64,000 nt of DNA, taken from NCBI GenBank assembly GCA_018894105.1, contig CM032121.1, forward strand, positions 30,108,230 to 30,172,229, written 5' to 3'. The DNA comes from Jacaranda mimosifolia. Lineage: Eukaryota; Streptophyta; Magnoliopsida; Lamiales; Bignoniaceae. The translations under genes and the position numbers were made by a program. The stretch's first letter is position 1. The number at the start of each line of letters is the position of its first letter. Under the pieces are notes generated by a model, which was given only the letters and a program-made list of their open reading frames with translations, did not search any database and had not been told where the DNA came from. This document shows, piece by piece, positions 12,083 through 23,702 of the stretch.

Positions 12083-13686
12083 ATGGATAGAACTCCCGGA
12101 AGGACCCTCGATACTCCAATCCCCATATTACCGATGACCCCATCCTCGCCAATATTGCCAACCTCCGCACTGCCAACCGTGGCGGTACTGCAGAATGATC
12201 AAGCGGGCGTAGAGCCAAGAACCTCATCATTGGATCTTGGTGGAATGCAGATCATCCAGATTAGCAGGAGCAACATCGAAAAAATGGTCTTTCAGATAAG
12301 CTAGTGATTATGGGAGGAATGCGAACGTCGAGCTCGAGAAGAAGTAGGGGCACCCCCTCAAGCAGGTCCTGCGCTAGTGGACTGCTCCCTATTCCAAAAG
12401 AGAAGGCCAGGCTAGCGGAAGGGGTGCAGGAATTGCGGATATCCAGGAGAGAGGAGACTGCAGACTCAAAAGAGAAAGGGAGCAAGGTGGCAAATAGGGT
12501 ATATCACCCACCAAATGTTTATCGAATGGAGGAAAAGTCAAAATTGGAACCGCTGACACTAAACAGGGATGACCCATCGTTTAAGAGACCCCAACCCTCG
12601 CTCTCCAAGGAGGAAGTTGACGAGATCAGTGACCAAGTTGAACAGTTAAGCAGGAAGATTGACGAGCTTAAAAAGAAAGGGACTTCGGCATTGCAGAAAA
12701 GGAACTCACCGTTCTCGACAGAGATACTAGCCGAATCGGTGGCATTACACTTCAAACTGCCTAACCTGCCTAAGTATGATGGGAATAAGGACCCCCAAGA
12801 ACATGTAACAGCCTTTGAAAATATCATGAATTTATATGGTCAGTCAGACGCCATGAACTCTATGATCTTTGTAACCACGCTCACTGGGAGGGCGCAAGAG
12901 TGGTTCATGGGGCAGGTCCTAGGAATGATAGTGTCTTATGATTAGCTCATAAGGAGATTTTTATACCAATTCGCTAGTAAGAAGAGGTCCAAGAGATCGG
13001 CAACTTATTTGTTCACTATACGGCAACGGGAGGATGAAAGCTTGAGAAGCTTTATGAGCAGATTCAATAATGAGATGCTGGAAGTGCAAGACCTACGCAT
13101 TGATATGATCACAAGCATCCTTATACATGGCCTGAAAAATGGGCCATTGGCATCAGCTCTTGCCAGAGAACCCCCAGAGGATATGGAGCAAATGATGGAG
13201 GTGGCGCAATGCTACATCCAGGAAAAAGAGATCAATGTCATGAAGGATCATAAGTGATCCAAAAATGCTCCACGCAAGACTGAGAAGGACCAGAGGAGGT
13301 CTGAAAAAGACCAAGGTCCCCCCAAAGCATGATCTGAAAAAGATCGTCAGCGATCCCCGCTGAGGAAGTACAATCATTACGCCTCACTCAACACCACAAG
13401 GTCGCATGTGCTTATGGCCATTGAGGGATCAAAGATACTGCAATGGCCTCAGAAGATGCGGGATACCCCCGCAAGGCGAAACTCAAACAAATACTATCGT
13501 TTTCATAAAGATCAGGGTCATGACACTGAGGATTGCATTTAGCTCAAAGATGAGGTCGAGAGGCTCATCAAGCAGGGGTATCTGAAGGAGTTCATTGTTA
13601 GAACCCAGGGCATGAGTCCGAGCGTAAGTCTAGAAGGAAGGGGAATTGATCTCGGTCTCAGAGTAGATCCCGAAGTAGAGAAATAA
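12083..13686 (+). pseudogene. Element 1 gag (broken)
   Basis: The Gag reading frame starts at ATG 12083 and encodes the capsid polyprotein of the particle. A basic, charged N-terminal region is followed by the retrotransposon-gag domain near 12760-13240, recognisable by LPKYDGNKDPQEHV, GRAQEWF, and FTIRQREDESLRSFMSRFN. A zinc-knuckle-like stretch YYRFHKDQGHDTEDC lies near 13494-13540 and is followed by LKDEVERLIKQGYLKEF, a common Gag tail in this lineage. Lesions include a frame change near 12300, an in-frame TAG at about 12943 and stop codons near 13255 and 13542. It lies just downstream of the primer site, as expected, and runs towards the protease frame with no clear separate start. Confidence 0.88.
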
Positions 13687-13712
13687 AGGGCAAGGAAGTA
13701 ATCAACAACCCC

Positions 13713-16700
13713 GTGGGGGACAACTTACCCAGGCGAGGAGTCATATACATGATAGCTGGGGGTCCCACATCTGGGGATTCCCATAGCTCGAGAAAGAGGC
13801 ACATTAGATCTTTCAAGAACCAAGTAAATCAGAAAAGAACTAATGTCGTGATGAATATTGCTAACGAGCCTGTTATTACGTTTGATGGCAGAGACTCTCT
13901 GGGGGTCGTAGGTCCCCAAAATGACCCTATGGTCATCACTATGGATATTGCAAATTTCTTTGTACACAAGGTCTTGCTGGACAGTGGAAGCTCAGTGGAC
14001 ATAATATTTTTGGAGGTCCTAAAAAATATGGAGCTCACGCTCACAAGGGTCTCCCCGGTTTACACACCATTAGTAGGATTTGGAGGGGCCGAGATCACGC
14101 TGATGGGAACTATTGACCTCCCGGTGTCACTAGGAAAGGATCCGTGCCGCAAGACCCTGATGCTAAAATTCTTGGTGGTGGATGCCCCATTTGCATATAA
14201 CGTGGTCCCAGGTAGACCTGGTTTGAACCAGTTCCAAGCAATAATATCAACTTTCCACCTTAAAATGAAATTCCCATCCAGTGGAAGAATTGGAGAGGTG
14301 AGTTGCGACCAAAAAGAAGCAAGGGAATGCTACTATGTGTCTCTGAAAAAGAGGCTTAAGGGTGAAACATTGGGATTAGGGTCGGGGTGGAAAGGCGAGG
14401 AAGGAGGGTCGAGGTCAAAAGGAAAGAAAGCCCTCGTAGCCTCGGCAAAAAACTTAGCAAACTTGAAACCCTATGATGAGAATAAAAAGAGGCGAGTTGA
14501 GGACTGCATGATCGAACCCGCATGCGAGATCAAGGAAATTGAGTTAGTACCAGGGGACCCGAGCAAGACGATGAGGATTGGAACTCAGATGACCACAGAA
14601 TTGGAATTATTAACTATCAAATTCCTGAGAGAGAATGCAGATGTCTTCGCTTGGAAGCCCTCAGATTTTGAAGGGATAGACCCCGGGGTGATAGTGCACA
14701 GGTTAAACGTGGATCCCCAGGTCCGGCCCGTCCAGCAAAAGAAGAGGAATCATGGGGTCATGAAGAACAGGATCATAGAGGATGAAGTAAATAAACTGTT
14801 GGAAGCAGTTTATGTTGTCGATATCAAGTACACGAAGTGGTTGTCGAATGTGGTGGTCGTGCCAAAAACAGGTGATAAATGGAGAGTGTGCACAGATTAC
14901 TCAGACCTAAACAAAGCTTGTCCTAAAGACCCCTACCTTTTGCCGCGGATTGATGTGTTAGTTGACTCCACAGCAGGATGCGCTCTCCTTAGCATGATGG
15001 ACGCTTTCCAGGGGTATCACCAAATCTTTATGGCAGAAGAAGATCGAGATAAGGTAACATTCGTAACTGAAAGAGGGATCTTCTGCCACAACGCCATGCC
15101 CTTTGGGTTAAAGAACGTGGGTGCCACCTACCAACGGTTGGTTAACAAGATGTTTAAGGAACAGATTGGGGTCACAATGAAAGTATATGTTGATGATATG
15201 ATGTTTAAGAGCCTGAACGAGCTTGACCACCTGGTGCATTTGGAAAAAGCCTTCGCTATAATGAGAAAATACAAGATGAAACTTAACCCATCTAAATGTA
15301 CCTTTGGAGTTAAATGAGGGAAGTTTTTGGGGTACTTGGTTAGCGAGTGGGGGATAGAGGCGAACCCAGAGAAGATTAAGGCCATTACCGACATGGGCTC
15401 GCCTAAGTCGGTAAAAGATGTGCAGAAACTGACATGTAGGGTTGCATCCTTAAATCGGTTCATCTCGAGGTCAGCTGATAAGAGTTTGCCGTTTTTAAGA
15501 TCCTGAGAAACATGAAGAATTTCCAATGGGATGAGGTGTGTGAAAAGGCATTCCAAGATCTTAAAGGGTACTTAGCCTCACCTCCTATGTTGGCAAAACC
15601 TATTTTGGGAGAGCCCCTCTACTTGTATTTAGAAATATCAAAGTATGCGGTCAGCTCGATGCTGGTCAGAGAGGAGGACGTGGTACATAAGCCCTTGTAC
15701 TACGTGAGTAAGATACTGCAAGGAACAGAGGGCTGATACCTGGAGGTCGAAAAGCTGACACTAGCCTTTATGACGACAGCAAGGAAGTTGAGACCCTATT
15801 TCCAATCTCATAAAATAATTATTTTAACTAACCATCTCTTGAGACGGGTCCTAGCAAAACCGAACGTTTCAGGTAGATTGACCAAGTGGGCAGTGGAGTT
15901 AGGAGAGTTTGACAATGAGTATCAAAGCAAGAGTGTGGTGAAAGCCCAGGTCCCGGCTGATTTTGTAGTTGAGATGGTGGGACACGATCCCAAACCGAGT
16001 AAGGAAACATGGATGATGTATGTCGATGGATCCGCTATGTCCCAGTGCGGGGGAGCGGGAATTTTCCTCAAAGGACCCAAGCACGTGGAGCTCGAGTTCA
16101 CTATTAAACTGGCTTTCGGGGTCACAAATAACGAAGCAGAATATGAAGCCATGGTTATAGGGCTGAAAGCTGCCAAGCATATGAATATTAAGAAGTTGAA
16201 TGTTTACACTGACTCACAACTTGTTGCTCTCCCAATAGAAGGAACCTTTGAAACCCGAGAAAAGTCGATGACAGAATACCTGAGAAAGGTAAAGGAGCTC
16301 ATAGCGGAGTTTGAATTCTGCCAAGTACAGCAAATCCCAAGGGAAGAGAATGAAAGGGCAGATGCCTTGGCTAATTTTGGCAGTTCCACCATAGGAACCC
16401 GAAAGGCGAACATAACCTTGCTGATAGTTGCGTGATCTGAGTTAGAGGATGCCATCCTTGAAAAAGAGATGGTGATACAAATAGAGGAAGGGGCAGCTTG
16501 GAAAGACGGCCTAATTCGGTACTTGACGGACGGGACCTTACCCGAAGACCAGAAGGAGGCTAAAAGACTAGCTTTCTGGGCAAATCGGTTCGTTATGGTC
16601 GGTGGGGATTTATAAAAGAGATCGGTTGAAGGACCTTTGTTAAAATGTTTGGGACCCGAGCAGGCTCAGTATGTGATGCGAGAAATCCATGAGGGTAGCT

Positions 16701-17700
16701 ACGGGAACCACTCGCGTGGAAGGTCTTTAGCCCTGAAGACCCTCCGGCAGGGGTATTTCTGCCCACGATGAACCAAGATGCGGCCACCTTAGTGAAGAAG
16801 TGTGAGAAATGCCAGACCCATGCTAACATATCCCATCGACCCGTTGTCTCAATGGAGCCGATTCTTGTGTCATGTCCTTTGATCAATGGGGGATAGATAT
16901 ACTGGGCCCATTCCCAAAGGCTCGAGGTCAGAAGAGGTTTGTAATAGTAGCGGTCGAGTATTTCAGTAAATGGGTAGAGGTAGAGGCATCTGTAAAGGTC
17001 ACGGAGAAGGAGGTCATATGCTTCCCCTGGAAAAACATAATATGCAGATTCGAGATTCCTAGAGTTTTGATTTCAGACAACATAACTCAATTCAATGGGA
17101 AGAAAATTAGAAGCTATGTGAGGAGCTCAAGATCAAACAACGATTCACTTCAGTTGGGAACCCTAAAGCTAACGGTCAGACAAAAGTGACAAATAGGTAC
17201 CTTTTGAAAAGCCTCAAGGCCCGATTAGATGACGCTAAGGGGGGATGGGCTGATGAACTCCAGGGGGTCTTGTGAGTACATCAAACCACCCCAAAAAGGG
17301 CTACGGGAGAGACCTCGTGCTGCTTAGTGTATGGGGCCGAAGCTGTTATCCCAGCCGAGATTGGGGAACCGACCCGGAGATAATGTTGATGCTAGAGAGT
17401 TTGAATTGGAGATAATAGAAGAAAAGCAGGATAAGACGTACATCAAGATCCAAGAATATAAGAATCTCATCGCGCGGTAATACAACAAGAAAGTTCAATG
17501 GAGGAGCTTTGGGATAGGAGATTGGGTCTTGAAAAAGATGGAGGTATCCAAGCACGTAGGAAAGATGGACCCAAATTGGGAAGGACCATACAAAGTGGTG
17601 AAGGTAACTAGGCAAGGGTCATATAAGTTGGAGGATGCCAGGGGAAAGGAGCTACCGAGATCGTGGAACGTACAGAATTTGAAAACAAATTATATTTGAA
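13713..17700 (+). pseudogene. Element 1 pol: protease, RT, RNase H, archaeal RNase H, integrase (broken)
   Basis: The order is protease with LLDSGSSVDIIF near 13976-14011; a spacer; reverse transcriptase about 14570-15480 with the linker FAWKPSDFEGIDPGVIVHRL and the catalytic YVDDM at 15186; RT-linked RNase H about 15510-15760; a second RNase H about 15950-16430 with YVDGSA, NNEAEYEA and YTDSQL supplying the Asp-Glu-Asp residues; and integrase about 16600-17690 with the zinc-binding CEKCQTHANISH, the first catalytic Asp in FDQWGIDILGPF and the second in LISDN. The protease-RT frame is open for 534 codons. Breaks are a TGA at about 15315, a frame change near 15500, stops near 15735 and 16433, and several shifts in integrase. 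The second RNase H places the element in the Tat branch. Confidence 0.92.
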
Positions 17701-17817
17701 AATGTAATGAACTTTGTAATGATAATTTTCCTCGTAATACGGTTTGATCGGCTTATTTTATTTAATTCCAGGAACTTGTTTTTCAAGCAATATTGTTTAT
17801 GTCTTTCTTCATTGCAG

Positions 17818-18109
17818 CGAGAAAACTCCCAAGAGACTGGGATCGAGTTCCTGCGAGGGACCTGTGCAAGATCCCTGTGGCGAGAAAACTCCCAAGAGAA
17901 TGGGATCGAGTTCCCGCGATGGATCTGTGCAAGATCCCCACAGCAAGAAAATTCCCAAGTGAATGGGATCGAGTTCCCACGAGGGATCTGTGCAAGATCC
18001 CCACGGTGAGAAAATTCCCAAGAGACTGGGATCGAGTTCCCGTGAGGGATCTGTGCAAGATCCCCACGGCGAGAAAACTCCCAAGTAAATGGGATCGAGT
18101 TCCTGAGTA
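17818..18109 (+). repeat. 63-bp tandem repeat between integrase and the antisense gene
   Basis: Units start at 17818, 17881, 17944, 18007 and 18070, exactly 63 bp apart; the last is partial, giving about 4.6 copies. Each unit begins CGAGAAAACTCCCAAG and contains GGGATCGAGTTCC and CTGTGCAAGATCCC. Because 63 is a multiple of three and the unit has few stops, frames on both strands stay open and produce 21-residue repeats; I do not take these as proteins. Tat-type elements are known for hypervariable tandem repeats at this place. Confidence 0.95.
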
Positions 18110-18254
18110 GGACCCCCTCAATAAGATGGGATATTGAGATAAAGCATCGATGTTATAAAAAGTGATAATTAATGAAAATCGTGTACTTCATTAAGTTCAA
18201 GCATTTACAATATGGTTTAGGTCATCGGGCTCGCAGTACAATAGGGAATGGGGG

Positions 18255-20746
18255 TTAGGGGAACCCGATCCGGTAAAAAATAAAAATAAAAACTCTCATT
18301 TTAGTTGAATTTCTACTATACTTGTAGCCCAGTTTCTGTGGCCATTTCAGGGGAAGAGGAGCTTCGTGAGGAATTTCACCTCTCTCTGCATTTAGGGGAA
18401 TGACCTCATTCTCCTCGGCTAAGAATACGAACTCATCCTTAGCCTTATCTTCTTCCGGGAGTCCCCTCGAGGGGTAATCTTTTAGATCTACGTCTTTGGT
18501 AGGGTCGAGCTGCTCTAGATCAAAGCCTTCAATGATCCCACCCAGGTTCTGAAGTTGGGCTTGGCACTTCAGGAAACTCATGTAGGCATATTCAACTGCA
18601 TTCTCCTCAACCATGGACTCGAAAGTGCCAGACTTCTTAAAGGCACATGCTCCCTCCATTCTAGTGTCATCGATCAATTGCTTATACTCGAATGAGCTCT
18701 CGAATTCAGCACGTCCTTTGGAGCAGCCCAACTCATAGGACGCTTTCTTCTCCGAGGCGAAGGACTTCTTCATTTTCGAAAGCTTCTATTCTAGCTCCTT
18801 AATCTCGCGGTCCCGATCCGCCAGCTCCTCTTTATGCGACGCGAGCTCGCTATCGATAGACTGCTGAGTCATTTTTAGATTAGCCTCAAGCTCTTCTTTA
18901 GCCTCCTTGAGCTCCATGACCTCCATGTCTCGGGCTATGAAGCGGCTCTGCCAGTAGGTGCATTGGAGGGACAGCTGGTGCATGTATGTGATCCCCTGAA
19001 AAATAGATGAACGGTGTTAGCTCATGAACCCTGGCAGTTTGAAAATTTTCGAAAGACCCCACAATGTTCTAAACTTGCCTGCATAAGGGCATGGGCGCCA
19101 TACTCCTCAAGTCGAGCAAAGTTCATGGGCGCGAGTAAGGCCTGGTCATAGGGCATTAGGCACCCCTTGTAAAGCTCAGAAGAAGTCTCTCCCGATCTCG
19201 ACCGCAACACGGAGCTTTGATCTGTAATTTTCCAATTCTTACGTGCATCGTTCAGCAGGACCTCGCATCGAGCGATGATGTCGAGGTCACGGGATGACGC
19301 TAGAGTAGGATGGGGTTCGGTCCGTGCTTTCTTACCTGAGAGCCCCATTCAATCGACCCTTTTCCCTTGGACTTCTCCGAGAGGCTTTTATTGGATTGAC
19401 TAGGAGAGGTCAACCTTAGGCTTTTGCTCTTAGATTCGTGCTTTCGCTTCTTGTCCTTGCTCTCGGAGGTTCCCTTAGCAGCGACCTCAACCTCAGAAGT
19501 GGGTTCGGCTTCCGAACTGGGGATTTGGTTGAGAAGAACAGGTTGTTCAACTGAAGCTACTACGTTGGTGGAATGGATTGGGGTCGGAGTCGAGGTCACA
19601 ACAGGTGCGGCGGGCACGAGCCCAGAAGATTGTGCATTGGCCAGCATGGCCTCTTTCTGAGCCTTCATCTTATTGATTATCCTCAGATTCTTGCTCGACA
19701 TGATTGAAAAAATAAAAACACAGAAAGAGTTATACTTTAGCCTGTTACAAATAAAGCTAAAATGGAAAAAATAGTTACTGGTGATAGAGAAGACCATCTT
19801 CTAAGGTCCTTTGGACCCGAATGTTAGCTGGTGAAAGGCCAGCGACCTTGAGAACTTCTTCTTTCAGGAGCTCGTTAGCCTTATACATATGGGTGGTCAG
19901 AGTGTCTATGAAATTTTCTCCCTACGTGACCTCATCCGACACAGAGAGCTTAGGTTTGCAATGCCTCCAGTCGGATCTGAACCGCCAAAGGTGATTAGCG
20001 GGGGCTCGGATAAAAAGAAACTTTTCCTTCCAAGGGCCTAAGGAGAAAGGAATCTTATCTACAAATTTACACGATGGTCGCCTGGTAAGATAATAAAACC
20101 CACACTCCCCGGATCGGGTCGAGTTCGTGATCGAGTAAAGTGACCAGAAGTGGGCGAAGGAAGGCTCGACCCCGAGATAAGTCATTACAATGAAAAAACA
20201 AAGGATATCTCTTATTGCGTTGGGGATGAGCTGGGCTGGGCACACGTCTAACCCTAAAAGTATGTTCTCTATGGGGTCAGGGATAGGAAACCTCAACCCC
20301 CCCTCCAACATCCCAACCGAAAAGGTAGCACAACCAAAAGGGGGGAGATGCATCTGATCTAACTTATTGGGGAATATTATTTCATAGTCCGAAGGGATGA
20401 AGAATTTTGACCTGCCCTCAGTGACCACTAAAGACCCTAGGTTAAGGATTATTACTAGCCAGGGTGACGTCACGAGAACGTACTCCTCCATCTCAGGATC
20501 CTGGATTAACTCGCTTATTGGGGTTGGAGGCGAACTCATCGGGTTCGGGTTCGGGTTCGAAGGATCAAGATCCTGGGATCCCAGAGGAAGAGGAGAAGAT
20601 GAAGGACCCAAGAAGGGTACAAGTTGAAAGGAGGTCACGCCCTCAGATCCTGAGGAGGATGAAGTACTTTCATCTGACCCCAGCTGATAAGGGCTTCGAG
20701 TCCCTTCAGAGGAGGAACTCGAACTCAGACTCGAGTTTGAGGCCAT
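18255..20746 (-). pseudogene. Element 1 antisense gene (transposase-28/'gypsy-type' domain plus coiled coil)
   Basis: This gene lies on the strand opposite to gag-pol. From ATG 20746 it has a Ser-rich start (MASNSSLSSSSSS), a Pro/Asn-rich linker, and a conserved block at about 20430-19970 with HLPPFGCATFSVGMLEGGLRFP, PAQLIPNAIRDI and GECGFYYLTRR. This is the type of domain annotated in plants as 'putative gypsy type transposon' (Transposase_28-like). Downstream come a Ser/Lys-rich linker from 19701, a helical segment, and a coiled coil about 18983-18690. An intron at 18996-19078 (83 nt, donor CAG|GCAAGT, acceptor TTTTCAG|GG) joins HALMQ to GITYMHQL in frame. Lesions are in-frame TAG codons at 19922-19924 and 18786-18788 and a frame change near 19300-19348; another intron-like gap lies near 19705-19800. 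Antisense genes are known in the Tat/Retand lineage; their function is not. Confidence 0.85.
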
Positions 20747-20876
20747 TATTAGAGGAAAAGACAAACCTAATGAAGCGGGTCTTGGGTTGGTGATGGCAAA
20801 GGGATATCGAAATCTTAGAAGGCTAGCAGAGCAGAGCGGAGAAAAAATTAAATAAAGTAGTGGAATAACCCTCGGG

Positions 20877-20884
20877 AATTTATA
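20877..20884 (-). promoter_or_regulatory. TATA box of the element 1 antisense gene
   Basis: The minus strand reads CTATAAATT here, 131-138 bp upstream of the antisense ATG and inside the element, outside the LTR. The intervening leader is pyrimidine-rich. A box of the same sequence is found at the matching place in element 3, which supports a real promoter. Confidence 0.6.
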
Positions 20885-21031
20885 GAGGAAAAGGAAACAG
20901 TTCATTCCCCGAGGCAGCATCAACGGCCCTTATTAAAGGGTCTTCATCAGACGGCTATGGAAAATCAGCATCTACTTCCATAATTGCATAGGTTTATCTC
21001 CCCAGGTAGGAGCAGGAACCAATGCACTTAC

Positions 21032-21043
21032 GAAGTGGGGGAG
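21032..21043 (+). other. Element 1 polypurine tract
   Basis: GAAGTGGGGGAG immediately precedes the 3' LTR. It would prime plus-strand synthesis and fixes the sense orientation of the element. Confidence 0.85.
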
Positions 21044-21553
21044 TTAATTATGGTAATTATTGTTGTAGGCACATTAAAAGACTATTCAAACCTTCGTTAA
21101 TAAAGAAAATACCACCACAGGATTGGATCTGCGTCTTTTTACGCGGGTCGGGTCACGACCCGATTAGACCCGACCCGACCCGACCCAAATGCTAGACTGT
21201 AGATCAACCCGTGATCCCACGCTTGGAATAGCGCCAGTTCGATTCGTACGAAAAGTACCAATCGCTGACTATAAAGAGCACAGTTCCAGGTCACATCACG
21301 TATCTATCGATCATAAGCTATTTATATCCAGTTTCATCTAAATCTAGAGCTCGAACTTAATTAATCACCTCACTAATTTAGGCATCGAAGGGCCTTAGCT
21401 GAGGGCGATCTCAGCTAGCCTAACGTGTTCTCTTGTGATCAGGTCAGAGGCCCAAAATTCACTTGTATGGTTCGGGTCAAGGTGGTTACTGCGATCAAGG
21501 GCACTTTTGACATTTTGGATCGAGGTCTTAGTCGTGGAACTTGAGCCGCATCA
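21044..21553 (+). repeat. Element 1, 3' LTR
   Basis: The repeat is collinear with 11508-12021 and ends CATCA before the ATACC target duplication. It has a short local expansion of the GACCC motif near 21166-21188 that the 5' copy lacks. This and scattered substitutions indicate that the insertion is not very recent. Confidence 0.92.
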
Positions 21554-21889
21554 ATACCATCAAGTCATCCTACTTTCAATTGGATGCTTAGCTTTTCAAA
21601 TTGAAAGCATAGTTTTTATTTATTTCTAACATTCATTTTAACTTGCCTTATCTTACTTTAGTCTTGATTAGTTTGATGACTAGATAAAATTAATTAATTA
21701 TTAGTTTCTAATTTTTTTGGTAGTTGCATTTTACTTGGAGCATACACCATCTGCAAGCCTACTTCGCACTCTCTGCGAGCCTAACTCGTGTTCTCCATAA
21801 GTCTTGGCTATATTATTCCCTTCAACCCTTGGATATCTTTCACCAATGGAATGAGTTGTTATGTTATTTGTCCTTTGGAATCCCTGGCG

Positions 21890-22960
21890 GAACTTTGCAT
21901 TTTGTGATTAACTTAAACTTTTTGAGGAGCTTTGTGCTTAGGAAGATGGGGGTCATTTGGGGTCTTTCGCGGAGGTCTACACTTTGCGAATTACTTATAA
22001 TTTTTCCAAAGCTTTGCACTCTGAGAATAACTTAAGAATTTCAATGAAACTCTCAGCTCTTGGATCACTTAAGATTTTTGGTGGAGCTATATGCTCCATT
22101 CATAACTTAGCATTCTTGTGGGGCTTCATGCTCCGGAGATTGTCTTAGATTTTTAGCGGAGCTTTTCACTCTACAAAAGTTTTAGGACTTTTTTGTAGAG
22201 CTTTGTACTTCAGCGGAGCTTTTCACTATGAGAAAGTTTTAGGACTTTTTTTGTAGAGCTTCGTACTTTAGAGATTACTTAGAATTTCTTGCAAGGCTTT
22301 GCACTCAGGAGAGCTTTTAGGATCATTGATGAAGTTTCGAGCTTAACGAATGACTTGGAACAATTATAGAGCTTCGAGCTCCAGAGATTACTTAGGATCT
22401 TTGAAGAAGCTTTACACTTTGCTAATGACTTAAGATGTTATATGGTGGTTACTCTATTGTTGCAAGTATCGTAAGTCATAGCGGTGGCGAACCCCGATGG
22501 GCCAGCTGTTCTTTGATTGTTAGGGGCAGCCAGGGGGTCACCCCTTTCTTTCATGTTGGTTGCCCATGGGGCAATCAACTTTAGATGCAGCCACAGGGTC
22601 ATCTAGTGGAGCTTCACACTCCATCATGACTTAAATTATATCCAGAGCTCTACGCTCCATGAATAACTTGGAGTATTTTTAGCGCTTTACTCTCTAAGAA
22701 TAACTTAAGAGTAATTTAGGATCTGCACACTCTGTGACATCTTAGAAATTTTTGAAGATTTATGCTACATTCATAACTTAGAATTTCTTTAGAGCTTTAT
22801 ACTTTGTGAATGACTTAGAATTTTTCTTTTGGAGATTTTTGCTGCAGAGATCATTTAGGTTCTCTAACGGAGTTTTGTGCTCCACAAATGACTTTAATTC
22901 TTGATAGAGCTTTAGCTTCGGAGATTGCCTAGGATCTCTAACTGAGAACTTTGTGCACCA
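21890..22960 (+). repeat. Decayed tandem array with a period of about 38 bp
   Basis: The region repeats a unit of the form GAGCTTTGCACTC followed by GAATAACTTAGGATTTTT, with unit starts near 21971, 22011, 22049, 22086, 22123 and 22160 and irregular copies to about 22960. Two GC-richer interruptions near 22440-22610 carry their own repeated words (GGGGTCACCCC, CAGGGTCATC). About 25 diverged copies are present. The 21559-21889 approach is unremarkable AT-rich sequence. The array resembles the repeats found 3' of integrase in the neighbouring elements and may be a remnant of another one. Confidence 0.7.
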
Positions 22961-23385
22961 CGAAGGACTTAGGATTTTTCAAAGTGTTATCTCCCCTCTC
23001 TCTTTCCCTTTAACTCTTTCAGTGCTTATTGAACAACTATATGTTGACTTTTGTTGAGGTTCATTTGAAGAGAGAAATGGGTAAATTTAGTGCGAGTAAC
23101 ACATCAGAGTTTAGTGTAAGGTAATGAGAGTAGGTAAGAGAAAAAAAAAGAATGCAGGTAATAGTAGTTCTTATTAATAAGAAGTAAAATTACATTTAAG
23201 AGGTCAAAAATATTATCCACACTCAATAAAATATTTAAAAATATAATTGATGTACCAAAAATTAGTCTAGTAATGTCATAACCATCATTTTGTGAGAGTA
23301 ACATCTCTTTCTATTGTAAATAGTATGGGTGAAATAAAACATAATACATTGATAATTTTACGTTTGAGCAATTGTTGCAATATTT
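22961..23385. other. Intergenic, nothing recognised
   Basis: AT-rich sequence with no recognisable coding region or repeat lies between the 38-bp array and element 2. No target duplication for element 2 could be found at its right edge. Confidence 0.5.
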
Positions 23386-23702
23386 TGTTCTTGATACAAA
23401 AAAAAAAAGACCTTAAGGGTAAAAAGGTGAAAAAACAAATGGGAGGCCTAATTAATTAAACAAATAATAGAAAGGACCAATGAGCCCACCAATTAAACCC
23501 ACTAAGATAAGCTTCCTAGGTAAAGTGGGCTAAAGCCCACTAAGGACTTAATTAATATAAATATTAATTCCTAAACTTAAAAAGACATTGAAGCAATCAT
23601 TTGCAAAATTCAAGCTCTGACTCTACACAATGCGTGTCAGGAATAGGAGCTCAACATCATATTATTTTCCAGAAAGGACTCTGACTCTATTTCTATCCAA
23701 CA
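23386..23702 (+). repeat. Element 2, 5' LTR
   Basis: It matches 31196-31497 with many substitutions, including the shared blocks AAGCAATCATTTGCAAAA and CAAGCTCTGACTCTACACAA. A TATA box, TATAAATA, is kept in both copies (23556-23563 and 31360-31367). The sequence after 23702 (TTGTTGTTGATCATGGAAA) looks like a worn primer binding site. Confidence 0.82.

Larger units (their letters stand above)
11508..21553 (+). mobile_element. LTR retrotransposon element 1 (Ty3/Gypsy, Tat/Retand-like)
   Basis: This 10.05-kb element is flanked by a 5-bp target duplication, ATACC at 11503-11507 and 21554-21558. It has two LTRs of about 510 bp that look more than 90 percent identical by eye, a primer binding site, a polypurine tract, gag, pol in the order protease, RT, RNase H, second RNase H, integrase, then a 63-bp tandem repeat and an opposite-strand gene. 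The second, archaeal-type RNase H and the antisense gene are hallmarks of the Tat branch of plant Ty3/Gypsy elements. Coding regions carry a few stops and frameshifts, so this copy is probably not autonomous, but it is the best preserved retroelement in the window. Confidence 0.93.

Noticed and set aside
17707..18121. Open frames on both strands over the 63-bp repeat with 21-residue periodic proteins
   Set aside because: The unit length is a multiple of three and has few stops, so several frames stay open at once; no single frame is favoured.
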